In this document: in pieces, positions 26,776 to 37,379 of the stretch
Numbering within the stretch: the first letter of the stretch is position 1
How the letters are laid out: each line of letters opens with the position of its first letter
Source: Rhodococcus globerulus NBRC 14531
GTDB taxonomy: Bacteria; Actinomycetota; Actinomycetes; Mycobacteriales; Mycobacteriaceae
Length of the DNA stretch: 64,000 nucleotides
Assembly: GCF_001894805.1 (NCBI RefSeq)
Contig: NZ_BCWX01000002.1
Coordinates: 1,364,001-1,428,000, forward strand
Reading direction: 5' to 3'
Notes under the pieces: model-generated
The model's database searches: none
What the model saw: the letters and a program-made list of their open reading frames with translations, nothing else
What the model was told of the DNA's origin: nothing
Translations under genes and position numbers: made by a program

Positions 26776-28437
26776 GTGGGCGAACATCGCGGCGGGTCAG
26801 GCGCCAGAGGTATCAGTAAGGGGCCGATCCTTGTTGTCGTGGCGGTCGTCCTGATCGTGGCCGGATTCTTCGGGTGGAAGGCCCTCGGTAATCGCATCGA
26901 CGATCAAGGTCAGCAAGCAGCGGGGACGTGCGTCGAGGGCAACCGGACGCTCGACATCACGGTTGATCCGTCGATTGCACCGCAGGTCGAGCAGTTGGCC
27001 AAGCGATTCACCGACACTTCACCGGTGATCCGAGATCATTGCATCACCACTGCAATCAATGCGGTTCCATCGCCATTAATCGCAAATGCCCTGGCAGCAG
27101 GCGCCGAATGGGATTCCGCCGCGCTCGGACCGCGCCCAAATCTGTGGATTCCGACCAGTTCTTTCGAACTCGCCTCACTGTCCGGTAAAGCCGTGATCAA
27201 CGGAGAGCCACGGTCCATCGCGAACTCGCCGGTTGTGCTGGCGGTTGCGCCGGAGACAGCAACTTCGCTGGAGTCCGCGAACGCGGGATGGCAGTCCCTC
27301 AGTGACACAACACTCGCACTTCCGGTTGGCAGCCCGCAGACCGTCATGGCAACGCAGGCAATTGCCGCGGCCGTGGCCGGCGCGGGTTCCGGACCGGTCA
27401 CCCTCGAACAGGCTCAGTCCAGCCAAGTCACATCGGCATTGAGCGCTCTCGCGTCACAGTTTCAATCCCTCCCGACGCCGCCCGCCACCACCGCCGACGC
27501 ACTAGCCGCCCTTACCAGCGGCGCCCCTGCCACTGTCACCGCCGTCCCGGCCATCGAACAGTCGATCGCCCAGTCGGCCAACGCTGACATGACGGCATTT
27601 TCCCCGAGCGGCGCAACTCCGCTCGCGGACTATCCGGCGGTGATCGTCGCGGGCGGCGGAATCGACGAAACCGCCGCACGCGCCGCCGCACAGTTCTCCG
27701 AGTTCATGCGCGATGCGGAGCAGTCCCAGATCTTCGTCGACGCCGGATTCCGCGTCGAGGGTAAGAGTGCCCCAGATCTGGGTGCACTCGAACCCGCGCA
27801 GATCACCTCAACCCTGACGCCCGCATCGGCGGAAACTGCCACTGCTCTGAACGCTGTTGTCGCCAACCCTGTTTCCGTTCGCAGCGCAACCATCCTGCTG
27901 GATACCTCGACGTCGATGAGCGCCAACTTGTCCGCAGTCGGTGCGGCGATCGAGTCTCAGTTGGTCCGCAGCCCGGACGCCTCCGATGTCGGGTTGCACG
28001 CGTTCCCTGGCTCGAGCGCCACGGCATCGGAGCGTGTAATCGTTCCCGGCGCACCCCTCAATGCTGATCAACGAACCAAACTCACCGCCGCTATGAGCAG
28101 TCTCAGCGCTGAAGGAAAATCATCGAAGTACCCCGCGTTGGCCGCAGCGTACAAAGACGCGGCAACCGGATACGACGCCGATCGAACCAACTCCGTTCTG
28201 CTGGTCACCTCTGCTGCCACCGACGAGTCGACGACGACGCGCGCCGAACTCCTCAGCGCCATCGCTTCGGCAACTGATCCAGCTCGCCCGGTGCGGGTCG
28301 ACGTTCTGGTTATCGGTTCCAGTGGCGATGCCGCCACGCTGCAAGATGTCTCCGACAGAACTGGTGGAACATTGATTCGCGTGAACCCGGATGACTCCGC
28401 CGCGATGTCGGCTGCAGTCGCGGAACTGCTGTCCTGA
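26776..28437 (+). CDS. Membrane-anchored protein with solute-binding-like and C-terminal von Willebrand A domain
   Basis: 553-residue protein. After a short cytosolic head it has one TM helix (GPILVVVAVVLIVAGFFGW, about residues 16-34), then an extracytoplasmic region resembling a periplasmic binding protein (about 60-340) and a C-terminal von Willebrand A domain starting at SATILLDTSTSMSANL. That stretch is the MIDAS metal-binding motif DxSxS, so a metal-dependent protein contact is likely. The start is a GTG. It is the counterpart of Rv1836c by position after glcB. Its stop overlaps the next gene start (TGATG), so the metallophosphoesterase is coupled. The role is unknown; envelope or adhesion-related function is a guess. 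Confidence 0.8.
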   Translation: MGEHRGGSGARGISKGPILVVVAVVLIVAGFFGWKALGNRIDDQGQQAAGTCVEGNRTLDITVDPSIAPQVEQLAKRFTDTSPVIRDHCITTAINAVPSPLIANALAAGAEWDSAALGPRPNLWIPTSSFELASLSGKAVINGEPRSIANSPVVLAVAPETATSLESANAGWQSLSDTTLALPVGSPQTVMATQAIAAAVAGAGSGPVTLEQAQSSQVTSALSALASQFQSLPTPPATTADALAALTSGAPATVTAVPAIEQSIAQSANADMTAFSPSGATPLADYPAVIVAGGGIDETAARAAAQFSEFMRDAEQSQIFVDAGFRVEGKSAPDLGALEPAQITSTLTPASAETATALNAVVANPVSVRSATILLDTSTSMSANLSAVGAAIESQLVRSPDASDVGLHAFPGSSATASERVIVPGAPLNADQRTKLTAAMSSLSAEGKSSKYPALAAAYKDAATGYDADRTNSVLLVTSAATDESTTTRAELLSAIASATDPARPVRVDVLVIGSSGDAATLQDVSDRTGGTLIRVNPDDSAAMSAAVAELLS

Positions 28438-29582
28438 TGGCGCGGATTGCAGTATTTGCCGTTGTTCTCGCGCTTCTCACCTGGTTTCTGCACCGCAGGG
28501 TGGTCCGGGCAACCGGCATGCCGACGCGGTGGGCCCGCATCACCGACACCGCATTGGTGCTGTTGGCCGTTCTGACGCTCATCGGCATGGGCAGCGGCGA
28601 GGTCTTCGCCACGTCGTGGGCCCGCCCGGTCGGGTTTCTCGGGTGGGTCTGGTTGGCTTCGTGGTTGTATCTGATTCCGGGGCTGCTGATCATCGGAGTG
28701 TGCGCCGGGGTCAATCGTCTGGTGCGTAGACGCCGTGAGGAACCTGAGGTGGATCCGGCGAAGCGTCGTACTTTGCAGTTGGCAACCGCCGCGGTCACGG
28801 TTGCGGCGTTGGGCACTGCCGCATACGGGGTGTACGAGGCGTCGAACCCGAAGGTCTCCCGGATTCGGGTGCCGTTGGCCCGCCTGCCCGAAGGCTTCAA
28901 CGGCTACCGGATTGCCTTGATCACCGACTTGCATGTTGGCCCGGCCCGCGGAGTCGACTTCACCCGCAAGGTGGTCGAGATCGTGAACTCGCAGAATGTC
29001 GATCTGATTGCGATCGGCGGTGACCTCGTGGACGGCACAGTCGCGAAGGTTGCTCCCGATCTTGGGCCGCTCGCCGATCTTCATGCGCCGGACGGGATCT
29101 TCGGGGTCAGTGGCAATCACGAGTTCTACGCCGACGACGGCGGCAAGTGGCTCGACGTGTGGGAAACCTTGGGGATCACCACGCTTCGTAACAGCCGAGC
29201 GTCGATCGAGCGTGGCGGCGACACCATCGACATCGTGGGTATCCACGACTACACGTCACCGGCCCCGTACGAGCCGGATCTGACAGCAGCACTGAACGGG
29301 CACGATCCGAACACGTTTGCGTTGCTGCTCGCCCACGAACCCCGCCAAGCGCTCGAAGCGTCGGAGATGGGCATCGATCTGCAACTGTCCGGGCACACGC
29401 ACGGCGGACAGATGTGGCCGCTGCGCTATCTCGTCCCGCTGCAACAACCTTCGGTGCAGGGCCTGGACACGATCGGCAATACCGTTCTGTACACAACGCG
29501 CGGCGCCGGAGCGTGGGGTCCGCCGGTGCGCGTCGGCGCGCCGCCGGAGATCACCGTCCTCGAACTCGTTCGCGAGAACTGA
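28437..29582 (+). CDS. Membrane-bound calcineurin-like metallophosphoesterase
   Basis: 381-residue protein with about four N-terminal TM segments (residues 1-22, 38-57, 65-95, 110-135) and a calcineurin-like catalytic domain outside or at the membrane. The metal-ligand motifs are in order: ITDLHVG, IGGDLVDG, GVSGNHEFY, ALLLAHEPR, and LSGHTHGGQMWPL. This matches the YkuE/YaeI group, which acts on phosphodiester or UDP-lipid substrates; the exact substrate is not predictable. It overlaps the VWA gene by one base, so they are translationally coupled and may act together. Confidence 0.9.
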   Translation: MARIAVFAVVLALLTWFLHRRVVRATGMPTRWARITDTALVLLAVLTLIGMGSGEVFATSWARPVGFLGWVWLASWLYLIPGLLIIGVCAGVNRLVRRRREEPEVDPAKRRTLQLATAAVTVAALGTAAYGVYEASNPKVSRIRVPLARLPEGFNGYRIALITDLHVGPARGVDFTRKVVEIVNSQNVDLIAIGGDLVDGTVAKVAPDLGPLADLHAPDGIFGVSGNHEFYADDGGKWLDVWETLGITTLRNSRASIERGGDTIDIVGIHDYTSPAPYEPDLTAALNGHDPNTFALLLAHEPRQALEASEMGIDLQLSGHTHGGQMWPLRYLVPLQQPSVQGLDTIGNTVLYTTRGAGAWGPPVRVGAPPEITVLELVREN

Positions 29583-29604
29583 TGGTCTCCGGCGGGCACA
29601 CGCC

Positions 29605-32463
<2,859 letters not shown>

Positions 32464-32495
32464 GACAACTCCCAGGCAGATCGGAGGATCAGGAC

Positions 32496-32774
32496 ACACA
32501 CCGACTGCGGTGTGTTCCTCCCCCTCTGTCGCCTGCTCGACAACGAGCGCCTGAGAGATTCGGTAGTGATCCACCATGCCGGCGGAACCACAGCCTTTCC
32601 CCGTCGGCGGGTGGGTTATCCCACCGCTTTCCAGAGGCGTCGGAGCCCGTACGGTCCTTGGTGCCTGAGAGATTGACGGGGAGGTATTGCTCCTTCGGCG
32701 CCCTGATAACGCTCACGACAAGTCCGCAAATCGAAGACTGGTGTGTGAAGCACTACCCGAGGCTCTCCCGTACG
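32496..32774 (-). promoter_or_regulatory. Tandem glycine riboswitch upstream of gcvP
   Basis: Read on the minus strand. Aptamer 1 spans 32774-32648: its P1 stem pairs CGTACGG with CCGTACG, and it contains GGGAGAG, GCCGAAGGAGCAA and TCTCTCAGGCACC. Aptamer 2 spans 32637-32523: P1 pairs CCTCTG with CAGAGG, and it has GACGGGGAAAGG and TCTCTCAGGCGC. Between aptamer 2 and the gcvP start (32463) lies a hairpin ACACACCG/CGGTGTGT (32515-32496) as expression platform. These are the conserved features of the two-aptamer glycine riboswitch, which turns on glycine cleavage genes when glycine is high. Confidence 0.95.
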
Positions 32775-32857
32775 CCGGCGACGCGTGGACCAGTCTAGTT
32801 GACCGGCCGACCTTCCGTCGCCACCACATCGACCGAGCGGGTGTGACGCCCGGAACA

Positions 32858-33487
32858 CTATCCGGTCTTGCGGCTCACACGATTCTTGCGGCGCGACGCC
32901 AATTCGTCTTCGGGATTCGGATCACTTTCGCCGCCGTCCGCACGCTCGGCCGGGAAGTCGGCGATGGTTCCGGTGAGTTCACGCATCGCGCCGCTGACGG
33001 CGATACCGAATACTCCCTGCCCACCTTGGAGCAGGTCTACGACCTCTTCCGGGGACGTGCACTCGTAGACGGTGGTCCCGTCGGAGAACAGAGTGATGTT
33101 GGCGAGATCGCGAACGCCGCGGTGACGCAGGTGATCGACGGCCACCCGGATGTTCTGCAAAGAGATTCCGGTGTCGAGCAAACGCTTGACGATCTTGAGA
33201 ACCAGAATGTCCTTGAACGAGTACAAACGCTGGCTGCCGGATCCGGCCGCGCCGCGGATGGACGGGACGACCAGTGCGGTCCGTGCCCAGTAATCGAGCT
33301 GACGGTAGGTAATGCCGGCGATCTGGCATGCGATGGGAACGCGGTAGCCGACAAGATCGTCAGGAATGGAGTCGTCCGGGAACAATCCCGGCTGCAACTC
33401 TTCCGACATGGGTTGGGCAGCCGGATCTGCAGTCAGTTCAGCGACGCCGGAATTCTCCGCCTTGCCTACGTTCGACTGTTCTTCCAC
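32858..33487 (-). CDS. MerR-family transcriptional regulator (Rv1830-like)
   Basis: 209-residue regulator with a MerR-type helix-turn-helix: VPIACQIAGITYRQLDYWARTALVVPS is the HTH, followed by GSQRLYSFKDILVLKIVKRLLDTG. A C-terminal helical and linker part (residues 120-209) contains no metal-binding Cys, so the ligand is not a thiophilic metal. The GTG at 33487 follows AAGGAG 6 nt upstream. It is the homologue of M. tuberculosis Rv1830, located between gcvP and the DUF151 protein. Target genes are unknown. The HAIR-like palindrome at 33777-33797 in its upstream region could be its binding site. Confidence 0.88.
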   Translation of the reverse strand: MEEQSNVGKAENSGVAELTADPAAQPMSEELQPGLFPDDSIPDDLVGYRVPIACQIAGITYRQLDYWARTALVVPSIRGAAGSGSQRLYSFKDILVLKIVKRLLDTGISLQNIRVAVDHLRHRGVRDLANITLFSDGTTVYECTSPEEVVDLLQGGQGVFGIAVSGAMRELTGTIADFPAERADGGESDPNPEDELASRRKNRVSRKTG

Positions 33488-33776
33488 TGCCGTCTCCTTC
33501 TCGATACGCCATCGTGTCATCACGCTGTGCTATGCGGCAGAGTCTGATACCCGAACAGAAACGGATACCCGCGTCAGCCGATCTCGAACCACCGAACATT
33601 TCGAAGCAGTGAATCCGAGGCACGTAATTCCACGAGTGGACTTACCTAGAGTACGCCCCGACAGAGCACCAAGACCAGACTCTATTTCAAGGCTCAACGA
33701 TCTTCACCGCTCGCAACGGTAAGACCCCGGCGCGATTTTGGTCAACGCAACACGCCGAACGAGACTAAACCTCTAC

Positions 33777-33797
33777 TTGAGAGTTGAAGCCTCAAGC
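33777..33797. promoter_or_regulatory. HAIR-like inverted repeat CTTGAG-N9-CTCAAG in a 329-bp intergenic region
   Basis: Six-base perfect arms separated by 9 nt, 19 bp after the stop of the DUF151 gene (minus strand). HspR-type MerR regulators bind CTTGAGT-N7-ACTCAAG, so this is a close but incomplete match. The rest of the intergenic stretch 33488-33816 shows no gene or RNA I recognise, and should contain the promoter of the MerR gene. Confidence 0.35.
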
Positions 33798-33816
33798 CAG
33801 TCTCGGAAACTTTCGG

Positions 33817-34290
33817 CTAACCGTCAGTTGCCTTGAAATCATCCGGCGAGATCGTGTCCAGGAATTCCTTGAATTTCTCCACCTCGTCTTCACGCTCGTC
33901 AGGAATGACCAATCCCGCCTCGGCAAGGACTGATTCCGAGGCAAAGATCGGGACCCCGATCCGAAGTGCCAACGCGATGGAATCCGACGGACGAGCGGAG
34001 ACCGTAGTTTGCTCGTCGAAAACCAGGTCGGCATAGAACGTGCCTTCTTGCAGATCCACGATGCGGACTTCCTGCAGACTGCGGCCGAAGGATTCGATCA
34101 GTATTTTGATCAGGTCGTGTGTGAGCGGCCTCGCCGGCTCGACTCCCTGTTGCTCCAGAACGATCGCCGTGGCTTCCGTCTGCCCGATCCAGATCGGAAG
34201 GTACCGATCACCATCTGACTCGCGGAGCAACAAAACCGGCTGATTCTGGGGCTGCTCGACACGAACTCCGATCACACGCATTTCGCCCAT
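33817..34290 (-). CDS. Bifunctional nuclease family protein (DUF151, Rv1829-like)
   Basis: 157-residue DUF151 protein, family of plant bifunctional nucleases and T. maritima TM0160. Conserved blocks: MRVIGVRVEQPQNQPVLLLRE, YLPIWIGQTEATAI, RPLTHDLIKILIESFG, and ARPSDSIALALRIGVPIFASESVL. The Asp/Arg positions of the putative active site are present. The role in bacteria is unproven; nuclease activity comes from family annotation. The ATG at 34290 with GGAGG 8 nt upstream is preferred over a TTG at 34305. It lies between the two MerR genes, as in the mycobacterial order. Confidence 0.9.
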   Translation of the reverse strand: MGEMRVIGVRVEQPQNQPVLLLRESDGDRYLPIWIGQTEATAIVLEQQGVEPARPLTHDLIKILIESFGRSLQEVRIVDLQEGTFYADLVFDEQTTVSARPSDSIALALRIGVPIFASESVLAEAGLVIPDEREDEVEKFKEFLDTISPDDFKATDG

Positions 34291-34379
34291 CGAGCTTGCC
34301 TCCAACCTGAAATGACCCTGGTGGCCGAATTCACGACCGTACTGAGATTCTATTCGCGTGGAACGAGATGATCGAGAAC

Positions 34380-35117
34380 TCAGCGATCAAGACTTCCGCG
34401 GACTGCTGATTTGACCAGGCATGTATGCAATGTCAACGACAATGCTGCCAGTTCTCGAACCATTTCCTCGGCTCGATCACGGGCACCCGCATCACGTCCC
34501 TTGGCTACCGGTCCGGCGATCTGGGTAACCAACCCGGCTTCACGATCCGCAGCCAACTTGAACGCACGTAGATGTCGTACTTCCAAACCGTATTCCGCCA
34601 TCGCCTTGGCTGTCCGGGCCAACGTCACTGCGTCTTCGTCGAAGAATCCGGCAGCGCCTGGCACGATCAGGCCGGTGCGAATGAGGTCGGTCAGGAATCG
34701 ATCGTCGATGTCCGCGCGAGCGAGAAGATCCGCCCGACCCACTCGGACTTCTCGATCCACCCGGAATACCTCGGGCGATACTTCTCCCGGAGCGATCGAC
34801 AGGACGCGCGGACGTCGCGGCGCAGAGTTGTCTGCGCTGACCGTCGCGGCACCACTGTCGATCGCCTCGAGTTGTTCCTTGATGACTTTCAGCGGCAGGT
34901 ACTGATCACGTTGAGCGGTCAGTACGTAGCGAAGACGCTCGCAGTCCTCGATGGAGAACCTGCGGTATCCCGACGGCGTCCGTTGTGGGCTGATCAAGCC
35001 TTCGGACTCGAGGAAACGAATCTTCGAAATCGTCACGTCGGGAAAATCTGGACGCAACCGATCCAGCACGGAGCCGATAGACATCCCCGGCTGGCTCTGC
35101 TGCCGCAATGCCGTCAT
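34380..35117 (-). CDS. ftsR: MerR-type regulator FtsR (Rv1828-like)
   Basis: 245-residue regulator with a MerR HTH (PDVTISKIRFLESEGLISPQRTPSGYRRFSIEDCERLRYV). The C-terminal half holds a second helical domain (PEVFRVDREVRVGRADLLARADIDDRFLTDLIRTGL), as in Rv1828 and corynebacterial FtsR, which controls ftsZ and thus division. It has no Cys metal motif. The start overlaps the garA stop by one base (TAATG), so it is co-translated with garA. Target promoters here are unknown. The name follows the corynebacterial orthologue. Confidence 0.88.
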   Translation of the reverse strand: MTALRQQSQPGMSIGSVLDRLRPDFPDVTISKIRFLESEGLISPQRTPSGYRRFSIEDCERLRYVLTAQRDQYLPLKVIKEQLEAIDSGAATVSADNSAPRRPRVLSIAPGEVSPEVFRVDREVRVGRADLLARADIDDRFLTDLIRTGLIVPGAAGFFDEDAVTLARTAKAMAEYGLEVRHLRAFKLAADREAGLVTQIAGPVAKGRDAGARDRAEEMVRELAALSLTLHTCLVKSAVRGSLDR

Positions 35118-35608
35118 TAGCTACCAGCACCTGCTGACGCCTCGCCCACCTGCGAACCGCCGGAACGCGGGCCGGTGAGGAAAACCAGACGGAACTTACC
35201 GATCTGCACCTCGTCGCCGTTGGCCAGCACTGCCGAATCGACAGGCTCACGGTTGACGTACGTGCCGTTGAGGCTTCCGACGTCGACGACGTGGAATTCG
35301 GCTTCTTCCTGACGGAACTCGGCGTGGCGGCGGCTGACCGTCACATCGTCGAGGAAGATGTCACTGTCCGGGTGGCGACCTGCCGACGTGGTCGGCTGAT
35401 CCAGCAAGAAACGCGATCCCGCGTTCGGTCCTCGTTTGACGACGAGCAGAGCCGCGCCGGCAGGTAGACCTTCGACACCTGAAACCGGCTGCTCGGCGGC
35501 CGGTGCTGCTGAGGAGTTGTCGAGCTCGTTGAGGAAATCTGCACGGAATACCGATGTGGTCTCCGCCGGCGTCTCCCCGTAGCCCGCGTCGTTACCGTTC
35601 TCGCTCAC
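35117..35608 (-). CDS. garA: Glycogen accumulation regulator GarA (FHA-domain protein)
   Basis: 163-residue regulator. Residues 60-140 form a forkhead-associated domain (SAGRHPDSDIFLDDVTVSRRHAEF, then SLNGTYVNREPV) that binds phosphothreonine. The N-terminal ETTSVFR (residues 16-22) is the conserved double-Thr site that PknB and PknG phosphorylate in mycobacteria. Unphosphorylated GarA binds 2-oxoglutarate dehydrogenase and glutamate dehydrogenase; phosphorylation shuts it off by internal FHA binding. It is a cytosolic metabolic switch. It sits between gcvH and ftsR, as in mycobacteria. Confidence 0.95.
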   Translation of the reverse strand: MSENGNDAGYGETPAETTSVFRADFLNELDNSSAAPAAEQPVSGVEGLPAGAALLVVKRGPNAGSRFLLDQPTTSAGRHPDSDIFLDDVTVSRRHAEFRQEEAEFHVVDVGSLNGTYVNREPVDSAVLANGDEVQIGKFRLVFLTGPRSGGSQVGEASAGAGS

Positions 35609-35807
35609 TGTTTCTCCTCCTCGATCAATCGTCCAGATCAGAAATCACTGGACTACGCAGTGCACTTTTTTCTCGAGCATCTTTCACAGTCACTTACAGA
35701 TACGACCTGCACCCCGACTTGGCACATGCGTACCCCACGACCGTACCCTGCGCGCACCCTTGTGTGCAGCGAGACTGGCCGCGACACAACGGGTCGGCAG
35801 TCAAGCC

Positions 35808-36212
35808 CTAGCTGGACGTCAGTGCGGTGTATCCCGCAGCATCCAAGGTCTCCGAAATCGCACTGTCCAAAGTGGCTTCGTCGGCAACCTCGAGATCGAC
35901 GAGCCAACCGTTGTTGTACGGATCGGTGTTCACGAGTTCGGGAGCACCGTCCAATTCGCTGTTAGCCGCAATAACTTTCGCGGTGAACGGCGCAAAGATG
36001 TCGGATACGCTCTTGGTCGATTCGACCTCACCGAGCGATTCGCCAGCGGTGACGTCTTCTCCCGCGGCGGGGAGCTGAACGAACACCACATCTCCGAGCT
36101 GTGACTGAGCGAAGTCGGTAATGCCCACTCGAACAGATGTCGGGCCGGTTCGCTTCACCCACTCGTGCTCCGCGGTGTAACGCAGATCGGTAGGTGTATC
36201 GAGCTCACTCAC
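35808..36212 (-). CDS. gcvH: Glycine cleavage system H protein
   Basis: 134-residue lipoyl carrier protein that holds the aminomethyl intermediate between P and T proteins. The lipoylated Lys is in GEVESTKSVSDI (about residue 69). N-terminal RYTAEHEWVK and C-terminal NTDPYNNGWLVDLEV are typical. It lies 199 bp upstream of garA on the same strand and 46 bp after the DUF881 gene. Unlike gcvP, no glycine riboswitch is visible in the short gap upstream, so the two proteins are not regulated by the same element. Confidence 0.95.
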   Translation of the reverse strand: MSELDTPTDLRYTAEHEWVKRTGPTSVRVGITDFAQSQLGDVVFVQLPAAGEDVTAGESLGEVESTKSVSDIFAPFTAKVIAANSELDGAPELVNTDPYNNGWLVDLEVADEATLDSAISETLDAAGYTALTSS

Positions 36213-36258
36213 AGTGGCTTCCTTTCACATGCCGTCCGAAAGTTCCGGACGCAAAAAT

Positions 36259-37011
36259 TCAATTTCCGGGTTGAGCGTATTGGCGCGGATTCAATTGTCG
36301 CAAGGCGGAGATCGTGACCTGCTGTGATTGCTCGACGGTGGAACTTCCGCCGCCCCGTGACACGTTGTCGAACACTCCGCCCGGAATGTTCAATGCCGCT
36401 GCCAAAGTCGGCGGATCGCCGATCGCGCTCACAGTGTACGGCGCTGCGATCTTGGTTCCGTCCACTTCGATGTCACCGCCGCGGCCACCGACCCACGAGT
36501 TCACGCCGATCCGGATCGGTTCGCCTGTGGCTCCGGCAATCTGAATAGCCTCGGCTCCGGCGGCACGTAGTTCCTGGATCAGATCGAGAATCACCTCGGG
36601 CCCGACACCGCCCGTCGGATCGGTCAACGTCATGGTGACGCCAGGACCGCTCGCCGGCGCTGTCCCCACCTGGATGGAGAGGGCATTCAAACGGGCCTGC
36701 GCTTCACCGAGAGCCGCGTCGGTGCTTCCGCTGCGCCGCAATGTCGCCAGAGAATCCTCGAGCTCCGAGACTTCCTGTCGCAGCGCGGCTTCGCGCCGAT
36801 TCAGGTTGTCGAGAACCACAAGGAGATCGGCGGGGCGCGCAGAATCGAGCGAGTCCCCCGCAACCGTGCTGCGCACCTGAGTTGCGATTGCCACTCCCAG
36901 AACACCGAGCAGAACTGTCGCAAGAATTGCGAACACCACGTTGCTTCGGTGCTTGTTCACCGGTCGCAACTCGTGTCGTCCCTCGTCGTGCTTCCTGACC
37001 GCGTCAGCCAT
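36259..37011 (-). CDS. DUF881-family membrane protein (Rv1825-like)
   Basis: 250-residue protein with one N-terminal TM helix (about residues 25-45, VVFAILATVLLGVLGVAIAT), then a coiled-coil (LNRREAALRQEVSELEDSLATL, residues 70-100) and a C-terminal DUF881 domain (PGVTMTLTDPTGG, QELRAAGAEAIQIAG). It is an extracytoplasmic protein of the cell-envelope or division-associated cluster with DUF1290 and a second DUF881. It resembles YlxW/YlxX of the Firmicute division region. Function is unknown. It lies 3 bp after the DUF1290 gene, so both are in one operon. Confidence 0.9.
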   Translation of the reverse strand: MADAVRKHDEGRHELRPVNKHRSNVVFAILATVLLGVLGVAIATQVRSTVAGDSLDSARPADLLVVLDNLNRREAALRQEVSELEDSLATLRRSGSTDAALGEAQARLNALSIQVGTAPASGPGVTMTLTDPTGGVGPEVILDLIQELRAAGAEAIQIAGATGEPIRIGVNSWVGGRGGDIEVDGTKIAAPYTVSAIGDPPTLAAALNIPGGVFDNVSRGGGSSTVEQSQQVTISALRQLNPRQYAQPGN

Positions 37012-37014
37012 GTC

Positions 37015-37365
37015 TCACGCTCCGAACAGCCGGCGACGCAGTGCCGCTGCATTGCCGAAGATTCGAATCCCCAGGACCACTACGATGGCCGTCGAGAGTT
37101 GCGTGCCGACTCCGAGCTGATCACCCAGCCAGACGATCAGCGAGGCAACAAGAACGTTGAAGACAAACGAGACGACAAATACCTTGGCGTCGAAGATCTC
37201 GTCCAAGTACGCCCGCAAGCCACCGAATACCGCATCGAGTGCGGCTACAACGGCAATCGGAAGATACGGCGCGAATGCGTCGGGCACCTGTGGGCTGAAG
37301 ACAACACCCAGGACGATGCCGATCACCAACGCGGCGAGTCCGTACAGGGCGGAACCGGCCTTCAT
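37015..37365 (-). CDS. sbp: Small basic membrane protein DUF1290 (Sbp-like)
   Basis: 116-residue protein with three predicted TM helices (KAGSALYGLAALVIGIVLGVV, APYLPIAVVAALDAVFG, FVVSFVFNVLVASLIVWLG). This is the DUF1290/Sbp family found between the two DUF881 genes in actinobacteria and near division genes in Firmicutes. Function is unknown. It lies 14 bp after the upstream DUF881 gene and 3 bp before the next one, as one operon. Confidence 0.9.
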   Translation of the reverse strand: MKAGSALYGLAALVIGIVLGVVFSPQVPDAFAPYLPIAVVAALDAVFGGLRAYLDEIFDAKVFVVSFVFNVLVASLIVWLGDQLGVGTQLSTAIVVVLGIRIFGNAAALRRRLFGA

Positions 37366-37379
37366 CGAACTCGCTCCAT

